In this document: one piece after another, positions 31,052-36,961 of the stretch
How the letters are laid out: every line of letters begins with the position of its first letter
How positions within the stretch are numbered: the stretch's first letter is position 1
Source: a virus
Virus record (IMG/VR): IMGVR_UViG_3300033552_000032
Span: 1 to 37,230 of that record
DNA length: 37,230 bases
Strand: one strand, 5' to 3'
Translations under genes and position numbers: made by a program
Notes under the pieces: generated by a model
What the model was told of the DNA's origin: nothing
What the model saw: only the letters and a program-made list of their open reading frames with translations
Databases searched by the model: none

Positions 31052-31710
31052 GGTGTGGCCTTGACGGAATTGATAAGTGAATCGTAAGTTGCAGCGACGG
31101 GCGGTGTGCATGTATGAATGTATGTGTCATCACCTAGTCGCTGGCCGCAGCGCTCGCAAAAATTGCGCTCGGTTTGTACGGGTAGCGAAGCGGCTGCAAT
31201 AACGGCACGAGCAAAATCAAAAACGTAAGAATTTAAAGCCATAGTGCCGTCAGACTGCTCTTTGAGCTTGAAGCCATTTGAAAGCGCAATGCGTTCAATT
31301 TCTGCATCTATCACGGCTGACTGTACGGGTAGCGGGGTGGCTGCTTTTGAATACTCACGCATTTGATCGGCGGTGTACACAGGCTGGTGATTGGGACGAC
31401 CACCCCCCGGCTGCGTGCTGGGTGAGTAACAAATATAGTGACAGCAATCGTCTTCGTTTTCTGGATAAATGTTGCTGTAAGGCTTTGGCAGCTCTGGTGC
31501 TGACTGTACGGGTAGCCCGAACAAAGGCTCTGCAATCGTGTAGTCTTTACAGGTCTTGCAATATCCCGGCGCAGGTTCTAACACTGGCTGCGCGATGGCT
31601 AAACGAAGTGCATAAATAGCTGCCCCACCCAATCGGTCTGCCTTGTCTGTCTTGGCGTAGTCGTATTCAAGCAACGCGTCCAGCGCTTGCTGTAAAAGTG
31701 CTTTATTCAT
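31048..31710 (-). CDS. Hypothetical protein with LPVQ linkers, 220 aa
   Basis: The ATG at 31710 gives MNKALLQQALDALLEYDYAK, a common start for phage early proteins with several domains. A longer non-ATG form (to 31764) is possible. Three linkers, LPVQSA, LPVQSA and LPVQTE, lie about 50-60 residues apart and come from a repeated DNA element. They separate a small CKTCKDYTIAEP segment, a cysteine-rich segment (DDCCHYICYSP) and a third part with CERCGQRLGDDT. The modular layout suggests repeated domain insertion. No enzymatic function is apparent. Confidence 0.65.
   Translation of the reverse strand: MNKALLQQALDALLEYDYAKTDKADRLGGAAIYALRLAIAQPVLEPAPGYCKTCKDYTIAEPLFGLPVQSAPELPKPYSNIYPENEDDCCHYICYSPSTQPGGGRPNHQPVYTADQMREYSKAATPLPVQSAVIDAEIERIALSNGFKLKEQSDGTMALNSYVFDFARAVIAAASLPVQTERNFCERCGQRLGDDTYIHTCTPPVAATYDSLINSVKATP
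31175..31516 (-). repeat. Three dispersed copies of TGTACGGGTAGC
   Basis: Exact copies on the plus strand lie at 31175-31186, 31322-31333 and 31505-31516. The last two also share GCTGAC directly before the core, giving 18 identical bases. They encode the LPVQ linkers of the gene on the minus strand. The length and identity suggest recent spread or selection at the DNA level. Confidence 0.7.
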
Positions 31711-31812
31711 ATTCAATCTTAAAAAGGGGTCGCCAGTGGTCACTACTAATAACCGGCTATACACGTAAGAGCTAAACGATAAAACCGTGTACTGCTTTTA
31801 CTGGCGGTAAAA

Positions 31813-32322
31813 CTATTTCACGACGAGACGCTGCGATTGAACTAGCTTTGCGCCTTGTATTTCAATGCCTGCTTTCAATGCCGCTTTCAATGCCGTTTTA
31901 TCTGGCACGGGCGGCGGGGTTTCTGGCTGGCGCATGTACTGGCTGGCGATTAATCCCGGCTCATAAATGTCAACGCTTGGCGGGTTGTTCTGGGTGCTGA
32001 TTTTGAATAATGGCGATTCAATTTTGCTGATGCCGCACGTTTGCATATTGGTCAACAAATACTGATACAGCGCAGCCTCTTTTTTTACCAAGCTGTCAGC
32101 CAAGGCATTCATACGAGCCGCCTCTTGACGTAGCGCCGGGACGTTTACCACCATGCCACGCCCGACCATGAGAATGCCCACGGCCTTATCAGTAATGTCG
32201 TCTACAAGGCCGCTAGCCTCCAAGGTGTCAGCTACACACCCCGCGTCTAAATCAAGGTCAGCAAGGCTGCTTAAAAGCTGCTGATACTGCCCAGTCAGTT
32301 GATATAAAGCTACGCTAGTCAT
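31813..32322 (-). CDS. Siphovirus Gp157-like protein
   Basis: The ATG at 32322 has GGAGG six bases before it. The 169-residue product starts with ALYQLTGQYQQLLSSLADLD, a helix as in the Gp157 family, and the middle has NALADSLVKKEAALYQYLLT. The end, beta-rich, includes ESPLFKISTQNNPPSVDIYE. In streptococcal phages the family was linked to phage-resistance phenotypes, but its biochemical role is not settled. It stands next to the SSB-like gene, an arrangement seen in many phages. Confidence 0.88.
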   Translation of the reverse strand: MTSVALYQLTGQYQQLLSSLADLDLDAGCVADTLEASGLVDDITDKAVGILMVGRGMVVNVPALRQEAARMNALADSLVKKEAALYQYLLTNMQTCGISKIESPLFKISTQNNPPSVDIYEPGLIASQYMRQPETPPPVPDKTALKAALKAGIEIQGAKLVQSQRLVVK

Positions 32323-32479
32323 TTTGCCTCCAATTTGCAAGCGCCTTCAATAGCGCCTGCGGTTTAATCTTTGTTGTCCTGGTGCTTGGGCCACGCTTAA
32401 TTTGCTGTTTAGCGCGGCCCTTTGCAATCGCAGCTATGCCGCTTGGCGTTTTTGCGTAGGCGGCGTAGTCGCGTGCCAT
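32315..32479 (-). CDS. Small basic protein, 54 aa
   Basis: The frame starts at an ATG on the complement of 32477-32479, and overlaps the Gp157 start by eight bases. The product begins MARDYAAYAKTPSGIAAIAK, then GRAKQQIKRGPSTRTTKIKP. It is strongly basic, so nucleic-acid binding is plausible. It fills the gap between the SSB-like and Gp157-like genes. There is no clear ribosome site. Confidence 0.55.
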   Translation of the reverse strand: MARDYAAYAKTPSGIAAIAKGRAKQQIKRGPSTRTTKIKPQALLKALANWRQND

Positions 32480-32482
32480 GAT

Positions 32483-32908
32483 TTAAAACGGCGTTTCGTC
32501 TGCAAACCGTGGGTCGCTTGCCTCGGCAACTTGTACTGGCTGGCGCGGCGCTGCTTTTACAGCCTGCTTGGGTGGTGCTGCTACTACGTATTTGCGAATA
32601 CGCAAACCGCCTGTTGTCTTGCCGCTGTAGCCGACTGTCGGGTCAACGTAAACAATGACTTCTTTACCTGTCCAGTCGTCGGTGTCGTCAGAGCCGCAAG
32701 CCCTGCCCAAAGCATTAATGTTGGTGCTATTCAACACCATCGCCTTGTCAAATTGCTCAAACTGAACAAGCCACTTCATTTCTACAGGGTCTTCCGGCTT
32801 TGCTAAGTTCTTTTCAACGATGCCTGCCACCGTTACGATAGTTCCTGATTCGTCAAAGTCAGCTTGTTTGAGGTAGGAGGATGGGAGCATTTCAGAGATT
32901 TTTGCCAT
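32483..32908 (-). CDS. SSB-like protein
   Basis: The 141-residue product begins MAKISEMLPSSYLKQADFDE and has VTVAGIVEK and MVLNSTNINALGRACGSDD. WTGKEVIVYVDPTVGYSGKT follows, which fits an OB-like barrel with a conserved LNSTN turn. After a disordered lysine/proline/glutamine-rich linker it ends DPRFADETPF, the acidic hydrophobic tip of single-stranded-DNA binding proteins. It probably binds replication or recombination intermediates. Such genes often sit next to Gp157 genes. Confidence 0.75.
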   Translation of the reverse strand: MAKISEMLPSSYLKQADFDESGTIVTVAGIVEKNLAKPEDPVEMKWLVQFEQFDKAMVLNSTNINALGRACGSDDTDDWTGKEVIVYVDPTVGYSGKTTGGLRIRKYVVAAPPKQAVKAAPRQPVQVAEASDPRFADETPF

Positions 32909-32962
32909 GATATTTAGTCCAGTTCTAATTCGGTTTGCTTACGGTGCAAATCCAAAACCGTT

Positions 32963-32985
32963 GCCCACCAAAAAAGGCGGTGGGC
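32963..32985 (-). other. Hairpin upstream of SSB-like gene
   Basis: GCCCACC (32963-32969) pairs with GGTGGGC (32979-32985). On the minus strand the nine-base loop contains a run of T. There is no T run after the stem, so it is not a standard terminator. It could be a processing or stability element in the left-operon transcript, 55 bases before the SSB-like gene. Confidence 0.4.
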
Positions 32986-32991
32986 GTACCT

Positions 32992-33111
32992 TTAAAAATC
33001 TAATACGTCAGGATTGCCGCCACGCTGCATGTGCCTGACAAAACGATATTCCTCAATAGCAGCTAAAACCGCTGCTTTCAGAGCTGCATAAAAGTTAAAG
33101 ATTGCGTACAT
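32992..33111 (-). CDS. Small protein, 39 aa
   Basis: The product reads MYAIFNFYAALKAAVLAAIE, then EYRFVRHMQRGGNPDVLDF. The mix of a helix and a basic C-terminal part with GGNPDVLDF is typical of very short phage proteins. It starts four bases after the previous minus gene's stop and is the last of this cluster of tiny frames. Confidence 0.5.
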   Translation of the reverse strand: MYAIFNFYAALKAAVLAAIEEYRFVRHMQRGGNPDVLDF

Positions 33112-33114
33112 GAT

Positions 33115-33213
33115 TTACTTTCTAAGTTTTGAATAAGGCAAGCTATAAAGCCATGCTTTACGGATAGTGAAACCGCAGCGCAGCCAGTAAAAGAAGTAGC
33201 AAATGCGCTTCAT
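33115..33213 (-). CDS. Tiny basic protein, 32 aa
   Basis: The product is MKRICYFFYWLRCGFTIRKA followed by WLYSLPYSKLRK. The aromatic, hydrophobic core with basic ends could associate with the membrane. It starts in an ATGA overlap with the preceding minus gene. Evidence is the overlap only. Confidence 0.45.
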   Translation of the reverse strand: MKRICYFFYWLRCGFTIRKAWLYSLPYSKLRK

Positions 33214-33323
33214 AGCAGCCACACCAGCAGAGTGCCAAGCACTGCACAAACGGCGGTGATTAATAGCGCTGATAAAACGCCCGTGAAAAAGGCCAACTCG
33301 TTGACTGGTTCGTCGTCGCTCAT
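33210..33323 (-). CDS. Tiny membrane protein, 37 aa
   Basis: After a short acidic start (MSDDEPVNELAF) comes a hydrophobic segment, FTGVLSALLITAVCAVLGTL, of membrane-spanning length. ATGA overlaps link it to both neighbours, and it may be an antiporter-like or lysis-modulating peptide, but nothing supports a choice. Confidence 0.5.
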   Translation of the reverse strand: MSDDEPVNELAFFTGVLSALLITAVCAVLGTLLVWLL

Positions 33324-33406
33324 TTGCTTAACTCCACAACAATGATTAATGCCAAACCAAGGCCTATGCCAAGGGCCAGGGCGTAATCAAGTAATGCGGC
33401 TTTCAT
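33320..33406 (-). CDS. Tiny membrane protein, 28 aa
   Basis: The product is MKAALLDYALALGIGLGLAL followed by IIVVELSK, one hydrophobic span with short ends. Its start overlaps the end of the upstream gene and its stop the start of the next (ATGA). It is the first of three coupled tiny frames. Confidence 0.5.
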   Translation of the reverse strand: MKAALLDYALALGIGLGLALIIVVELSK

Positions 33407-33684
33407 GCTGCGTTTCCTGTTGCTTCGGCAATGGCTGCGGAAATACCGGGAATAGTTGCGAGTTCTGGAACTTGTTTAACCGCATACTGCAAAGCCTCAA
33501 GCAAATTAGGCGCGGCGGCTATTAGTCGGGCGTTAGCCGCCATGACAGATTCAAGTGACAACTGATTTTTTTCGTCGGCGTAGCTAATATCTAGCCCACA
33601 AATACACTCATTCTTTGTAATAACTGAAGCGTTTGACCAGCTGCTAGCAACATAATGCCAAGGCCCAGGTGTATGCGCGCTCAT
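33403..33684 (-). CDS. HTPGPW family small protein
   Basis: The ATG at 33684 overlaps the stop of the upstream gene (ATGA) and gives MSAHTPGPWHYVASSW. A longer start at 33720 exists but is not favoured. The 93-residue product has HTPGPW at the start and ANARLIAAAPNLLEALQYAV in the second half, a very common pairing in phage early proteins. Its function remains unknown. Confidence 0.82.
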   Translation of the reverse strand: MSAHTPGPWHYVASSWSNASVITKNECICGLDISYADEKNQLSLESVMAANARLIAAAPNLLEALQYAVKQVPELATIPGISAAIAEATGNAA

Positions 33685-33887
33685 ACACCCACCCGGCGGA
33701 TTGTTGCTAGCATTAGCCATTGCTGTTTTAAAGCCTCAAGCGGCACAGGCTCCGCTAATTTCCAGCGACTGCCTAGAAAATCTACAGAGCGAATCCACAT
33801 TCTGCGGTTGTGCTTATTTGTATGCAGTGGCACGTAGTCAGACGAAAACAGCTTGATAGCGCGGCGGGCTAGTTTTATGCGGCTCAT
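33681..33887 (-). CDS. Hypothetical protein, 68 aa
   Basis: The product begins MSRIKLARRAIKLFSSDYVP and contains RRMWIRSVDFLGSRWKL, basic and aromatic. It overlaps both neighbours by ATGA. Nothing indicates its role. Confidence 0.65.
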   Translation of the reverse strand: MSRIKLARRAIKLFSSDYVPLHTNKHNRRMWIRSVDFLGSRWKLAEPVPLEALKQQWLMLATIRRVGV

Positions 33888-34249
33888 AGCGTTCCCCTGT
33901 TTGCAATGTCATTTACAGATGCAGGCGCAGTCAAGCCTAATGCTCGATACAAGCCGCAAATAGAACGGGCTAAAACTTGCTCGTTGTCGTTTGAAGCTAT
34001 TGGCTTGCGTGAGTACAAACCCAGAGGTATGCCAAGCGTTTTAGCAACGCCCTGCACGTTGTTGACAGTGACCAATAAGTCAGTCCCCTCGCTTGCTAAT
34101 TCGCTGATCTGTTCTTGCGTCTTATTTTTCAGGCTTTCCTGATTAACTTCAATCCAACGCGTTAGCTTGTATGCGTCAGCGTTGTTATGTGTGTTGCATG
34201 TGCGGGGTGTGCTTATCATTGTTATTTCCTGTTGTGTAATCGCGTTCAT
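33884..34249 (-). CDS. Hypothetical protein, 121 aa
   Basis: The ATG at 34249 overlaps the previous stop (ATGA) and has GAGGTG five bases upstream. A second ATG at 34219 with AGGAA is also possible. The product is helical (TRWIEVNQESLKNKTQEQIS). It ends LGLTAPASVNDIANRGTL and has a turn, VTVNNVQGVAKTLGIP, that may be a helix-turn-helix. No family was recognised. Confidence 0.65.
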   Translation of the reverse strand: MNAITQQEITMISTPRTCNTHNNADAYKLTRWIEVNQESLKNKTQEQISELASEGTDLLVTVNNVQGVAKTLGIPLGLYSRKPIASNDNEQVLARSICGLYRALGLTAPASVNDIANRGTL

Positions 34250-34509
34250 GCTGTCACCTCGCAAGCAGCATCCTGACGAGCCATCCAAGAATCATCACGG
34301 CCTATAAATGCGGATTCGGCTTGCATATCAATCTTGTCTTGTTCGATTTGCCCAAAGACTTCATCGACCATATCGACAACCGTTGTCGCGCATGACCCGC
34401 TAAGGGCGCTGGAATCTTTCAGCCAAGCGGCTACGCCTGCAAGGACAGTGCAAATATCGTCATGACTGGCGTTTTTGCTGTTACGTAGCGCATTACAGAT
34501 TTGGTTCAT
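34246..34509 (-). CDS. Hypothetical protein, 87 aa
   Basis: The ATG at 34509 has AAGGAG seven bases upstream, so the longer frame to 34590 is not used. The product begins MNQICNALRNSKNASHDDIC and contains VVDMVDEVFGQIEQDKIDMQ, all helical. Three cysteines lie in the first half. It ends in an ATGA overlap. Unknown function. Confidence 0.65.
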   Translation of the reverse strand: MNQICNALRNSKNASHDDICTVLAGVAAWLKDSSALSGSCATTVVDMVDEVFGQIEQDKIDMQAESAFIGRDDSWMARQDAACEVTA

Positions 34510-34526
34510 GTTTAGCTCCTTAGTGG

Positions 34527-34808
34527 TTAGGCTGCTGCTTTTGCAAAGCGCTCTTGCCATGCGGTCACTTTTTCTTTTGAGCCGTGGCAAGCTGATGGAA
34601 CTTCGTTGTAAATAAATTGTGCGTATTCTTTAAGGCGTTGTGCATTAATGGAATCGGCGCTACCAACTGCCGCCATGAAATTGTTTTCAAGTACAGCTGA
34701 TAAAAATGAGCCGGGAAACCAGCCTTTGTTTATCCAGTCAAGCAAACTTTGTTGCATGTGCGCTGGAATGCCGTAGTCATCAAATATCGTTGCGTCTATT
34801 TGGCTCAT
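34527..34808 (-). CDS. Hypothetical protein, 93 aa, first left-operon gene
   Basis: AGGAG lies eight bases before the ATG. The product begins MSQIDATIFDDYGIPAHMQQ and has LLDWINKGWFPGSFLSAVLE and NDSINAQRL-like polar turns. It is the first gene read from PL, so it could act very early, for example as an antiterminator or host-shutoff protein, but there is no N-like arginine-rich motif. It is followed by the 87-residue gene. Confidence 0.65.
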   Translation of the reverse strand: MSQIDATIFDDYGIPAHMQQSLLDWINKGWFPGSFLSAVLENNFMAAVGSADSINAQRLKEYAQFIYNEVPSACHGSKEKVTAWQERFAKAAA

Positions 34809-34865
34809 TTCGTTTAGCTCCTAGTTAGTAGTTACTTGCATCACACTTGGGGCGGCTGCCTTTTG

Positions 34866-34920
34866 TTGCGATGTATCAACTATAGCAAATGAGAAAGCGA
34901 AAAGCAAGCAATTGCGAAAG
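34866..34920 (-). promoter_or_regulatory. PL-like promoter with CI-type operator copies
   Basis: On the minus strand TTGCTT (34902-34907) and TATAGT (34879-34884) are 17 bases apart. TTGCGAAAG lies at 34912-34920 on the plus strand, just upstream of -35, and TTGCGA at 34866-34871 lies beyond -10. The first is the complement of the CTTTCGCAA motif found twice at the opposite early promoter. Repression of the left operon by CI at these sites is therefore likely. Confidence 0.65.
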
Positions 34921-34973
34921 TAATTTGCATTTATAAACCCTATAAGTAGTAACCCTTACAGTTTAAACGCACG

Positions 34974-34999
34974 TAAAAAAGCCACCGCAAAGGGTGGCT
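34974..34999 (-). terminator. Terminator of the CI repressor gene
   Basis: Read on the minus strand, AGCCACC (34999-34993) pairs with GGTGGCT (34986-34980) around CTTTGC, followed by six T residues. It ends the repressor transcript 27 bases past its stop and protects PL from readthrough. Confidence 0.85.
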
Positions 35000-35026
35000 A
35001 ATCGGGGGCAGGCCGCGTGGGTGCGG

Positions 35027-35713
35027 TTAAAACGATTTGCTTTCCCACACCTTCAAAACTTTGGCAAGCACTTCAAAGTCCATATCTGGCTTGATTGTCC
35101 AGTCTCGATATTTGGTGTTTTCGCTGATGACAAGTACGCCTTCACCGGGGATGCGTTGTAGGCGTTTAATAAACCCTTCGTCGCCCACCCTGAAAAAGTA
35201 CACACCGTCAAAATTGCAAGTTGTTACGCCGCGGTCTACCAGCAGCGGATCGCCTGGATTGAACATGCCCAGCATTGAATCACCAAAGCCCGTGACGATA
35301 CATAAATTGCTTGCTCCAGTGTGATGCTTAACATTAACGCGCAACCACTCATGATCGACTGCCCAGCTCTTAATCATGCCTGGTTGATCTACAAGTCGTA
35401 AACCATTTCCCATACTGCTACCTGTATCAAATTGCTTGATTACTACATCGTTACTATTTTTTACGATTTTAAGGTGGGGCACATCAAAATAGCCCTCTGG
35501 TTTTCCCGTTCTCTCTTCTAATCTTTTCACGGCCTTGTCGCGTAAAGCTCGGTATCCAGAAAACCATTGATTGACTTGCGCCATGCGAATTTCTGTTTTT
35601 TCTTCAAACCGTGATGCGCTGCCGCCGTAGTCGGCGTCAATAAGTGATTCGAGCGTATCCAGCCGCATCTGAACGATGGGGTCTATGGGTGAGGATGCTC
35701 TAGGTTTTTTCAC
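35027..35713 (-). CDS. CI-type repressor with S24 peptidase fold
   Basis: The 228-residue protein has an N-terminal helix-turn-helix (about residues 20-75, with SASRFEEKTEIRMAQVNQWF), a linker and a LexA/S24 domain. GDSML gives catalytic Ser146 and FIKRL Lys183. A segment GSSMGNGL at 98-105 fits a repressor subgroup. I see no Ala-Gly cleavage pair there, so RecA-driven self-cleavage is uncertain. The start is GTG without a ribosome site. A TAAAGT box lies six bases before it, as in the leaderless lambda repressor mRNA. It faces the Cro-like gene. Confidence 0.92.
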   Translation of the reverse strand: MKKPRASSPIDPIVQMRLDTLESLIDADYGGSASRFEEKTEIRMAQVNQWFSGYRALRDKAVKRLEERTGKPEGYFDVPHLKIVKNSNDVVIKQFDTGSSMGNGLRLVDQPGMIKSWAVDHEWLRVNVKHHTGASNLCIVTGFGDSMLGMFNPGDPLLVDRGVTTCNFDGVYFFRVGDEGFIKRLQRIPGEGVLVISENTKYRDWTIKPDMDFEVLAKVLKVWESKSF

Positions 35714-35729
35714 AACAAAACTTTAACGC

Positions 35730-35764
35730 TTGCAACTTTCGCAAATGCGTTTATACTTTCGCAA
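35730..35764 (+). promoter_or_regulatory. PR-like promoter with two operator copies
   Basis: TTGCAA (35730-35735), a 16-base spacer and TATACT (35752-35757) form the promoter. CTTTCGCAA occurs at 35736-35744 and again at 35756-35764, exactly 20 bases apart. The first extends to a palindrome-like TTGCAA-CTT-TCGCAA (35730-35744) over -35, and the second covers -10. A repressor bound there would block the Cro-like operon. Confidence 0.7.
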
Positions 35765-35778
35765 AAGAGAGAGTAAAT

Positions 35779-36051
35779 ATGCAATTAAAAGCCTACATCC
35801 AATCTACACGCGGCAATGCAACAGCACTCGCTGAAGCACTTGAAATTCCGCTGTCTTACCTCTCGCAGATGTCCAGCGGTGAGCGTGCCATCACCCCACA
35901 ACGCGCATCTGCAATTGAGTTGTACACCAAAAAGGCCGTCACTAGGCAAGAAATGTTGCCTAACGACTGGCAGGCCATCTGGCCCGAGCTGGCTCCAAAG
36001 TTGTTTGCCCGTCCTGGCGGTCGTTTTGTTGAAGACGAACGGAAGGCTTAA
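35779..36051 (+). CDS. YdaS/Cro-like repressor
   Basis: The 90-residue product has MQLKAYIQSTRGNATALAEA, then IPLSYLSQMSSGERAITPQR, a helix-turn-helix. QEMLPNDWQAIWPELAPKLF is the ending that marks YdaS-type Cro relatives. It would occupy the operators and shift the switch to lytic growth. GAGAGAG upstream is its ribosome site. It begins the rightward early operon. Confidence 0.88.
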   Translation: MQLKAYIQSTRGNATALAEALEIPLSYLSQMSSGERAITPQRASAIELYTKKAVTRQEMLPNDWQAIWPELAPKLFARPGGRFVEDERKA

Positions 36052-36054
36052 ACC

Positions 36055-36297
36055 ATGTTGACCACTAGAACACCACAACGCCAAGCGCATTACATGGTAG
36101 CTACAGCTATTCGTAAAGGCGCATTGTTGCACCCTCGGGGTATGGCTTGCAGTGACTGCAAAGGCGCTGCTATCGAATACGACCACCGCGATTACGCCAA
36201 GCCGCTTGAAGTCGCTCCTGTTTGCCGTCGCTGCAACCTCGCACGCGGCACGGCTTTGAATAAGCATCCTGTCACCACTACAGCCAAGGCGGTCTAG
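36055..36297 (+). CDS. Small HNH-like zinc protein
   Basis: The 80-residue product has CSDCKGAAIEYDHRDYAKPL followed by VAPVCRRCNLARGTALN. Two CxxC pairs flank DHRDY, and CxxCN follows, an HNH-like scaffold in miniature. Similar proteins occur near the switch region in other temperate phages. Endonuclease activity is possible, DNA binding more certain. It follows cro by three bases. Confidence 0.75.
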   Translation: MLTTRTPQRQAHYMVATAIRKGALLHPRGMACSDCKGAAIEYDHRDYAKPLEVAPVCRRCNLARGTALNKHPVTTTAKAV

Positions 36298-36300
36298 CCC

Positions 36301-36531
36301 ATGTCCGACACCAAAGAACTGCGCGTAGACATCCCCGTTGACCTCATGCGTGCCTTGGACGCTATTGCTCTCACCAACGACCAAGAGCGCAACAAATTCA
36401 TTGTTTCTGAATTGGAAAAAATTGTTATGACGGCAATTCATAGGGCAACTTTATTGCACACCATGCTGCGTGGCAATCCGCTACTGGTGGCATCAAGTCG
36501 GAACAAAGCGGATAACGGGGCAACAACATGA
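36301..36531 (+). CDS. Ribbon-helix-helix DNA-binding protein
   Basis: The 76-residue product has KELRVDIPVDLMRALDAIAL near its start and NDQERNKFIVSELEKIV after it. This is the strand and two helices of an Arc/MetJ-type fold. As an early gene beyond Cro it may be an additional regulator of the switch or of replication. Its end overlaps the next start by four bases. Confidence 0.75.
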   Translation: MSDTKELRVDIPVDLMRALDAIALTNDQERNKFIVSELEKIVMTAIHRATLLHTMLRGNPLLVASSRNKADNGATT

Positions 36532-36728
36532 GCGCCCGCTGTTCAATTTGCGGTAGCCACGCAATAAACATAGATAAATCGGGCGAACTTTGCGATGTGC
36601 ATTTTTACAAGGTGCAGCGTGACGAATTGCTGGAGGCGCTGAAAGATGCTTACCCATACGTAGACAACAAAAATTTACGTTGCCGCATTAGCGCGGCCAT
36701 TGCCAAAACCACGGGAGCATCAGCATGA
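36528..36728 (+). CDS. Small zinc-finger-like protein, 66 aa
   Basis: The product begins MSARCSICGSHAINIDKSGE with LCDVHFYKVQRDELLEALKD. CxxC and CDVH could form one zinc site. A helical part follows. It is linked to both neighbours by ATGA. Role unknown. Confidence 0.65.
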   Translation: MSARCSICGSHAINIDKSGELCDVHFYKVQRDELLEALKDAYPYVDNKNLRCRISAAIAKTTGASA

Positions 36729-36958
36729 GCGCAGACAACGTACAGACACAAGCCCAGGCGCGTGCAGGGCGTAGCGGTGACGCATACAGGCTCTACGCGG
36801 CCACAAGGCCGACAAACCTTACGCCAGCACGCACACACGTTAATTCGTCAGTGCCGGGGCTGTACACGGGTAACAACATGGGTACGTCGCGGCTTGAGGC
36901 AAACCACCAGCACGCTAGCCTGCCTATGAGCGCTCAGATAACAAGGGCGGCGGTTTAA
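36725..36958 (+). CDS. Hypothetical protein, 77 aa
   Basis: The start is in an ATGA overlap with the previous gene. The product is polar and rich in alanine, arginine and threonine (QTQAQARAGRSGDAYRLYAA), and its second half is proline/glycine-bearing and probably disordered. No homology was recognised. It ends three bases before the O-like gene. Confidence 0.6.
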   Translation: MSADNVQTQAQARAGRSGDAYRLYAATRPTNLTPARTHVNSSVPGLYTGNNMGTSRLEANHQHASLPMSAQITRAAV

Positions 36959-36961
36959 AGA

